Of a stretch of DNA of 10,792 nt, positions 6,682 through 10,792 are shown in pieces. Both the position numbers and the translations under genes were made by a program. The DNA comes from an uncultured Lachnospiraceae bacterium. GTDB lineage: Bacteria > Bacillota > Clostridia > Lachnospirales > Lachnospiraceae. The stretch lies in NCBI GenBank assembly GCA_905203555.1, contig CAJKWK010000068.1:1-10792 (forward strand), in the 5' to 3' direction. Each line of letters opens with the position of its first letter. The stretch's first letter is position 1. The notes beneath the pieces are model-generated. The model ran no database searches and was not told the origin of the DNA. It was given only the letters and a program-made list of their open reading frames with translations.

Positions 6682-7953
6682 CTATGCACTCTCAGATGTC
6701 AAAAAAGATTTTCGTTCTTCTCCATCCCGCTCATAAAGCGGCTGTCCGGTTCCATTTACAACATCCTTCGTAATCCTGCACTCTTTGATTGTTTCATCAG
6801 ATGGTACGCGGAACATCGTATCCATCATAATATCTTCCATAATTGCTCTTAACCCTCTGGCCCCTGTCTTTCTTTCCAAAGAAGTCTCTGCAATCGCACT
6901 CAATGCCTCTCTGTCAAATACAAGCCGGACACCATCCAGTTCTAATAATTTCTGATACTGTTTTACAATTGCACTCTTCGGCTCTGTTAAAATCCGAACC
7001 AATGCATTTTTATCCAACATATTCAGAGATACCGTTACCGGAAGACGTCCTACCAACTCCGGAATCAACCCGAACTTCACCAGATCCTGCGGAAGCGCCT
7101 CATGCAAAAGCACATCCACATCATATTCATGTTTTGAAGCAATCTCTGCATTAAATCCAATTGATTTTCTATCCAGACGGGTTTCAATAATCTTATCCAA
7201 TCCTTCAAATGCTCCACCACAGATAAATAAAATATTTGTCGTATCAATCTGAATCAATTCTTGATGCGGGTGCTTTCTTCCGCCTTGCGGTGGAACAGAT
7301 GCAACTGTTCCTTCTATAATTTTCAATAATGCCTGTTGTACACCTTCACCTGATACATCTCTTGTAATAGATGGGTTTTCCGACTTTCTGGTAATCTTAT
7401 CAATCTCATCGATATAAATAATCCCATGCTCAGCACGCTCTATATCACCATCGGCCGCCTGTATTACTTTCAGCAAAATATTTTCTACATCTTCACCCAC
7501 ATATCCTGCTTCTGTCAAAGCCGTTGCATCTGCAATTGCGAATGGCACATTTAAAATCTTGGCCAAAGTCTGCGCCAGAAGTGTTTTTCCACATCCGGTC
7601 GGTCCCAGCATCAAAATATTGCTCTTCTGCAAATCAACCCCAAGATCAGAACCTGCCATGATCCTCTTATAGTGATTATATACAGCTACGGAAAGCACCT
7701 TTTTTGCCTCGTCCTGTCCAATCACATACTCATCCAGAAATGCTTTGATTTCTTCCGGTGTCAAAAGATTAATGTCTTCATATACTCTTCTCTCATCGTA
7801 TTCAAACTCTTCCTCGATGATCTCTGCACAGACATCGATACATTCATCACAGATATATGCCCCGTTTGGTCCTGCGATCAACTTCCTTACCTGAGCCTGT
7901 GTTTTCCCGCAGAACGAGCATCTTACTGTGTCATCCATCAGTTTTCCTGCCAT
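6682..7953 (-). CDS. clpX: ATP-dependent Clp protease ATP-binding subunit ClpX
   Basis: ClpX is the AAA+ hexamer that recognises tagged substrates, unfolds them and feeds them to ClpP. The 423-residue protein has the N-terminal zinc-binding domain with Cys12, Cys15, Cys35 and Cys38, Walker A GPTGCGKT (117-124), pore-1 loop GYVGED (150-155), Walker B IIYIDEID (178-185), RKH loop (226-228), ClpP-docking IGF loop (265-267) and sensor-2 GARGLR (364-369). Everything needed for ClpXP is present. The frame extends 17 codons upstream to 8004, but ATG at 7953 (MAGKLMDD) has AGAGGTGA seven bases before it and matches family N-termini. The longer version would also run through the hairpin between clpP and clpX. 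It follows clpP by 89 bases and ends at a strong terminator. Confidence 0.97.
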   Translation of the reverse strand: MAGKLMDDTVRCSFCGKTQAQVRKLIAGPNGAYICDECIDVCAEIIEEEFEYDERRVYEDINLLTPEEIKAFLDEYVIGQDEAKKVLSVAVYNHYKRIMAGSDLGVDLQKSNILMLGPTGCGKTLLAQTLAKILNVPFAIADATALTEAGYVGEDVENILLKVIQAADGDIERAEHGIIYIDEIDKITRKSENPSITRDVSGEGVQQALLKIIEGTVASVPPQGGRKHPHQELIQIDTTNILFICGGAFEGLDKIIETRLDRKSIGFNAEIASKHEYDVDVLLHEALPQDLVKFGLIPELVGRLPVTVSLNMLDKNALVRILTEPKSAIVKQYQKLLELDGVRLVFDREALSAIAETSLERKTGARGLRAIMEDIMMDTMFRVPSDETIKECRITKDVVNGTGQPLYERDGEERKSFLTSESA

Positions 7954-7990
7954 ATTTATCTCACCTCTAAATACCTTCTTTAAATGGAGC

Positions 7991-8036
7991 AAAGATTCAT
8001 GCATCTACAGAACAATCTACAGACACATGAATCTTT
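7991..8036. repeat. Perfect 11-bp hairpin with tandem 9-bp repeats in its loop, between clpP and clpX
   Basis: AAAGATTCATG (7991-8001) and CATGAATCTTT (8026-8036) are exact inverted repeats around a 24-base loop. The loop contains ATCTACAGA twice (8003-8011 and 8015-8023), a 12-bp period. In the clpP-clpX mRNA the hairpin begins seven bases after the clpP stop. On the coding strand it is followed by GCTCCATTTA rather than a T-run, so it is probably not a full terminator. A role in mRNA processing, 3'-end stability or partial attenuation is inference. Confidence 0.6.
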
Positions 8037-8042
8037 TCTGTT

Positions 8043-8624
8043 CTAATGATTGGCGATTACCTCATCAATCAATCCGTACTCTTTTGCCTGCTGTGCAGAC
8101 ATAAAATTATCTCGTTCCGTATCAATCTTAATGACTTCTAACGGCTGTCCGGTATTTGCAGCCAAAATCTCATTCAACTTCTGGCGCGTGCGCAGGATAT
8201 GTTCTGCTGCAATCTGGATCTCCGTTGCCTGTCCCTGTGCCCCGCCGGATGGCTGATGAATCATAATCTCTGCATTTGGCAGCGCGAAACGTTTGCCTTT
8301 CTTTCCTCCGGAAAGTAAAAATGCTCCCATACTTGCAGCCATACCGATACATACTGTGGACACATCACATTTGATGTACTGCATTGTATCATAGATTGCC
8401 ATTCCTGCTGTCACAGATCCGCCTGGACTGTTGATATAAAGCTGAATGTCCTTATTTGGATCATCCGCCTCCAGGAAAAGAAGCTGTGCAACAACGATAT
8501 TTGCTGACACATCATTTACTTCCTCACCCAGAAAAATAATTCTGTCTTTTAATAATCTTGAATAAATGTCGTAGGAGCGTTCTCCTCGGCTTGTCTGTTC
8601 AAGGACATAAGGTACTAAACTCAT
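8043..8624 (-). CDS. clpP: ATP-dependent Clp protease proteolytic subunit ClpP
   Basis: ClpP forms the tetradecameric serine protease chamber that partners ClpX. The 193-residue protein is of standard length and has the full catalytic triad: Ser98 in GMAASMGAF, His123 in MIHQPSGG and Asp172 in DTERDN. The substrate-binding stretch NSPGGSVTAGMAIYDTM (65-81) is present. The frame begins two codons earlier at TTG 8630, but that codon is only two bases from the ribosome binding site. ATG at 8624 lies eight bases after AGGAGG and gives MSLVPYVLEQ, a normal start that includes the short propeptide region. The 89 bases between tig and clpP show no convincing terminator or promoter, so clpP probably shares the tig transcript. 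No CtsR operator is visible upstream. Confidence 0.97.
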   Translation of the reverse strand: MSLVPYVLEQTSRGERSYDIYSRLLKDRIIFLGEEVNDVSANIVVAQLLFLEADDPNKDIQLYINSPGGSVTAGMAIYDTMQYIKCDVSTVCIGMAASMGAFLLSGGKKGKRFALPNAEIMIHQPSGGAQGQATEIQIAAEHILRTRQKLNEILAANTGQPLEVIKIDTERDNFMSAQQAKEYGLIDEVIANH

Positions 8625-8713
8625 TTTCAATGACCTCCTATTATTTGTACATCTTCAAATGAAACTGTCCCTCATAAAGTGATCTCTCTCACAAAACGAT
8701 TTTCACTCTCCGA

Positions 8714-10000
8714 TTAAGCCTCTACTGCTGCATCAGAAATCAATGTAACTGCTTCCTGAACTGCAAGATCTTCTTTCATCTGTGCTTTTTCATGTTCTCC
8801 CATGAACTCTTTGAGCTTTTCTACTTCCATCTGGTAAGCATCTGCCATCTTCTGCAGTTCTTCATCCAAACGTTCATCGGAAATCTCAATATTCTCAGCT
8901 TTTGCAATAGCTTCCAAAACCAATCTTGTTTTGATTCTCTTCTCTGCCTGTGGTTTCATCTCGTCTAACATCTTCTCAGCTGTCAGTCCTGTAAACTGGA
9001 AGTACTGTTCCATAGTCAGTCCCTGCTGCTGAATACGACGAGCGAAATCATCTGTCATCTGACGAACCTGCATATCGATCATTGGCTGTGGGATATCCAT
9101 CTGTGCATTCTCAATTGCCTGCTCTACAGCCTGATCTTCTCTCTTCTGTTTGCCGTCGCGTTCTTTACGCTCTTTGATATTTTTCTTTACTTCTGCTCTG
9201 TAGTCTTCCAATGTCTCACTCTCAGATACTTCTGATGCAAACTCATCATCCAGTTCCGGCAGTTCTTTTGCTTTGATCGCATGTACTGTACATTTAAATA
9301 CAGCTGCTTTTCCTGCCAGTTCTTCTGACTGATAATCTTCCGGGAAAGTTACATTTACTTCTGTCTCTTTATCGATTTCTGCTCCGATCAACTGATCTTC
9401 AAATCCAGGAATGAAAGAACCGGAACCGATTGTCAGCGGATAGTCTGTACCTTTTCCGCCATCAAATGCAACACCATCAACAAATCCTTCGAAGTCCAGT
9501 GTTACGATATCTTTATCCTGAACTGCACGATCTGTTACTTCGATTGTTCTTGCATTGCGTTCACGCTCTTTTTCAATCTCTTCATCAACTTCTTTCTGTG
9601 TAACTCTTGTAGAATATTTGTCTACTTTCAGACCTTTATACTCACCCAATGTTACTTCCGGTTTTACTGCTACTTCAGCTGTAAAGATAAAATCTTTTCC
9701 TTTTTCCAACTGAACAACTTCAATCTGTGGCTGAGAAACAATCTCCAGATCGCACTCATCATATGCCTTTGCGTATGCTTCAGAAATCATGCTGTTTGCT
9801 GCATCATCATAGAAAATCTCCGGTCCGTACATCTTTTCGATCATCTGACGCGGAACTTTTCCCTTTCTAAATCCCGGCAGGCTGATTTTCTTGCGCTCTT
9901 TTAAATATGCTGCCTGCAATGCTTTCTCTACTTCATCAGCAGCAACCTCAATTGTGAGCTTCGCCATGTTATGCTCTAAATTTTCTACCTGTAAACTCAT
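8714..10000 (-). CDS. tig: Trigger factor, ribosome-associated chaperone and peptidyl-prolyl isomerase
   Basis: Trigger factor binds ribosomal protein L23 at the exit tunnel and shields nascent chains. The 428-residue protein shows the three expected parts: the ribosome-binding domain with the signature GFRKGKVPR (43-51), an FKBP-type isomerase domain at about 150-243 (VTLDFEGFVDGVAFDGG, GSGSFIPGFEDQLIG, VTFPEDY), and the long helical C-terminal cradle (about 250-428). The frame starts earlier at ATG 10033. I chose ATG at 10000 (MSLQVENLEHN) because AGGAGG (10010-10015) lies nine bases upstream and the extra 11 residues are highly basic and lack a ribosome binding site. It is the first gene of the tig-clpP-clpX unit, the usual order in clostridia, with a promoter at 10124-10152. 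Confidence 0.97.
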   Translation of the reverse strand: MSLQVENLEHNMAKLTIEVAADEVEKALQAAYLKERKKISLPGFRKGKVPRQMIEKMYGPEIFYDDAANSMISEAYAKAYDECDLEIVSQPQIEVVQLEKGKDFIFTAEVAVKPEVTLGEYKGLKVDKYSTRVTQKEVDEEIEKERERNARTIEVTDRAVQDKDIVTLDFEGFVDGVAFDGGKGTDYPLTIGSGSFIPGFEDQLIGAEIDKETEVNVTFPEDYQSEELAGKAAVFKCTVHAIKAKELPELDDEFASEVSESETLEDYRAEVKKNIKERKERDGKQKREDQAVEQAIENAQMDIPQPMIDMQVRQMTDDFARRIQQQGLTMEQYFQFTGLTAEKMLDEMKPQAEKRIKTRLVLEAIAKAENIEISDERLDEELQKMADAYQMEVEKLKEFMGEHEKAQMKEDLAVQEAVTLISDAAVEA

Positions 10001-10039
10001 TTTTAGTTTCCTCCTTGATTTGTACCTTTTCATCTTCTT

Positions 10040-10059
10040 AAGGATGTATCCTCATCCTT
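10040..10059. repeat. Hairpin in the trigger factor mRNA leader
   Basis: AAGGATG (10040-10046) and CATCCTT (10053-10059) are exact inverted repeats around a six-base loop. They sit in the predicted untranslated leader, about 24 bases upstream of the tig ribosome binding site. A smaller palindrome, CAGG-ATA-CCTG, lies just upstream at about 10072-10082, and AGGATAC occurs in both. No T-run follows, so this is not a terminator. Confidence 0.5.
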
Positions 10060-10123
10060 TCAGTTTCCATTCAGGTATCCTGTTTTTTATCGAATAAAAA
10101 TGAACATTCGCAGTCATTTGAAC

Positions 10124-10152
10124 AGTATAGCATAAACGCCCTTGAATTTCCA
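10124..10152 (-). promoter_or_regulatory. Promoter of the tig-clpP-clpX unit (extended -10)
   Basis: On the minus strand TGGAAA (10147-10152), a 17-bp spacer and TATACT (10124-10129) form a sigma-A-type promoter. The -10 is preceded by TGC, an extended -10 motif. The predicted start is near 10117, giving a leader of about 117 bases. The -35 box starts 15 bases after the DJ-1 stop codon, and no terminator separates them. Confidence 0.65.
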
Positions 10153-10166
10153 GTGTTTTTTCCTTT

Positions 10167-10715
10167 TTATTCAAATAAAATGGATGCTTTTATCTCTTCT
10201 GCTTTTTCCTCTCCGCAGAGTATTTCTGTTAATTTCAAAGCAAACGGAATGGCTGTTCCCATGCCGCGTCCGGTCACTACATTTTGATCTGCAACCGCCG
10301 GTTTCAAGACTACCTCTGCTCCCGTCAGTTTTTCTTCAAATCCCGGATAACAGCAGGCCTTCTTTCCATTCAGGATTCCCAAACCGCCCAGTACGCTCGG
10401 CGCCGCACAAATTGCCGCAATTTGTTTTTTCTCTTTATCATATGCCCGCAGCAATGTGCAAAGACCCTCGTGCGCCTGCAAGTGCAAGGTTCCCGGCATA
10501 CCGCCCGGCAAAACCAGCATCTCGGTATCTGCAAAATCCATTTCCTCAAATCTCACATCCGTTGTTATTACAATCTGATGCGCCCCGGTCACTTCAAGAT
10601 TTCCGGTTACCGAAACCATATCGGTATGAACTCCGGCTCTGCGCAATACGTCGACCACAGTAAGCGCTTCGATTTCCTCACATCCATCCGCAAAAAATAC
10701 ACTGACTTTTTTCAT
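10167..10715 (-). CDS. DJ-1/PfpI family protein (DJ-1/YajL-like)
   Basis: A 182-residue single-domain flavodoxin-like protein of the DJ-1/ThiJ/PfpI superfamily. The nucleophile Cys103 sits in the elbow AAICAAPSVLG, Glu16 in DGCEEIEAL corresponds to the Glu that supports that cysteine in human DJ-1, and TGRGMGTAIPFAL (148-160) matches the conserved family stretch. Members have been reported as chaperones, oxidative-stress sensors or glyoxalase/deglycase-like enzymes; the true role of this one cannot be assigned. Three further cysteines (12, 86, 121-122 region) are present. ATG at 10715 follows GAGGAGG (10723-10729) by seven bases. The same strand and a 166-base gap to tig suggest a functional link with protein quality control, but tig has its own promoter. 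No terminator is visible after this gene, so some read-through into tig is likely. Confidence 0.93.
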   Translation of the reverse strand: MKKVSVFFADGCEEIEALTVVDVLRRAGVHTDMVSVTGNLEVTGAHQIVITTDVRFEEMDFADTEMLVLPGGMPGTLHLQAHEGLCTLLRAYDKEKKQIAAICAAPSVLGGLGILNGKKACCYPGFEEKLTGAEVVLKPAVADQNVVTGRGMGTAIPFALKLTEILCGEEKAEEIKASILFE

Positions 10716-10738
10716 TCCACTGCCTCCTCTTATTTTCT

Positions 10739-10766
10739 GGTAGTGTCAAAAACTACCTCTTTTTTA
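10739..10766. terminator. Terminator-like inverted repeat upstream of the DJ-1 gene
   Basis: GGTAGT (10739-10744) and ACTACC (10752-10757) flank a seven-base loop, and on the plus strand TCTTTTTTATTG follows, like an intrinsic terminator. No plus-strand gene enters it within this window. It may stop antisense transcription, serve as an operator for the DJ-1 gene, or relate to a neighbour beyond the right edge. No clear DJ-1 promoter was found in 10716-10792. Confidence 0.4.
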
Positions 10767-10792
10767 TTGTTTAAATTATTTAAAAACCTTGA

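Noticed and set aside
8625..8713. Possible promoter or terminator between tig and clpP
   Set aside because: Only a 4-bp stem (GTGA/TCAC) and poorly spaced hexamers are present; co-transcription is simpler.
10142..10663. Open frame of 173 codons on the plus strand over the DJ-1 gene
   Set aside because: It is antisense to an intact DJ-1 family gene, has no ribosome binding site, and its Pro/Arg/Ser-rich translation resembles nothing recognisable.

Overview
The window looks like a low-GC Gram-positive chromosome, most likely an anaerobic gut clostridium of the Lachnospiraceae type. That placement rests on strong GGAGG-type ribosome binding sites, A+T-rich intergenic DNA, the conserved order tig-clpP-clpX-lon-engB, a YtvI-like AI-2E family permease and an AraC regulator facing a family 2 beta-galactosidase. 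I cannot name a species.

Left part (1-2430), accessory. The minus strand carries the first 200 codons of a GH2 beta-galactosidase (lacZ-like) that runs off the left edge. It is divergent from a plus-strand AraC-family regulator, and the two share a 199-bp control region. In that region a 9-bp direct repeat places one copy on each predicted -35 hexamer. The araC gene ends at a good intrinsic terminator. Next comes a small plus-strand membrane protein (five predicted membrane segments, DUF6512-like, function unknown), which converges on the large minus-strand cluster at a bidirectional terminator.

Right part (2452-10715), all on the minus strand, so transcription runs right to left: a DJ-1/PfpI protein, then trigger factor (tig), clpP, clpX, lon, engB (ysxC/yihA) and an AI-2E family permease. 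This is a protein quality-control cluster. Trigger factor meets nascent chains at the ribosome exit tunnel, ClpXP and Lon degrade unfolded or regulatory proteins, and EngB is a GTPase needed for 50S assembly. The cluster appears to be at least two transcripts. A tig promoter with an extended -10 drives tig-clpP-clpX, which ends at a strong hairpin terminator. A second promoter upstream of lon drives lon-engB-permease. The lon stop codon lies inside the engB Shine-Dalgarno, so those two genes are probably coupled in translation.

All full-length genes here appear intact, with their catalytic residues present. In five of them (tig, clpP, clpX, lon, engB) the longest open frame starts upstream of the likely true start, and I chose the internal ATG with a well-spaced ribosome binding site. 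I saw no tRNA, rRNA, CRISPR array, insertion sequence, prophage or defence genes, and I do not think the window holds a new multi-gene system. The points most worth checking are regulatory: the araC/lacZ repeats, a hairpin with tandem repeats in its loop between clpP and clpX, a hairpin in the tig leader, and an inverted repeat inside the lon promoter.
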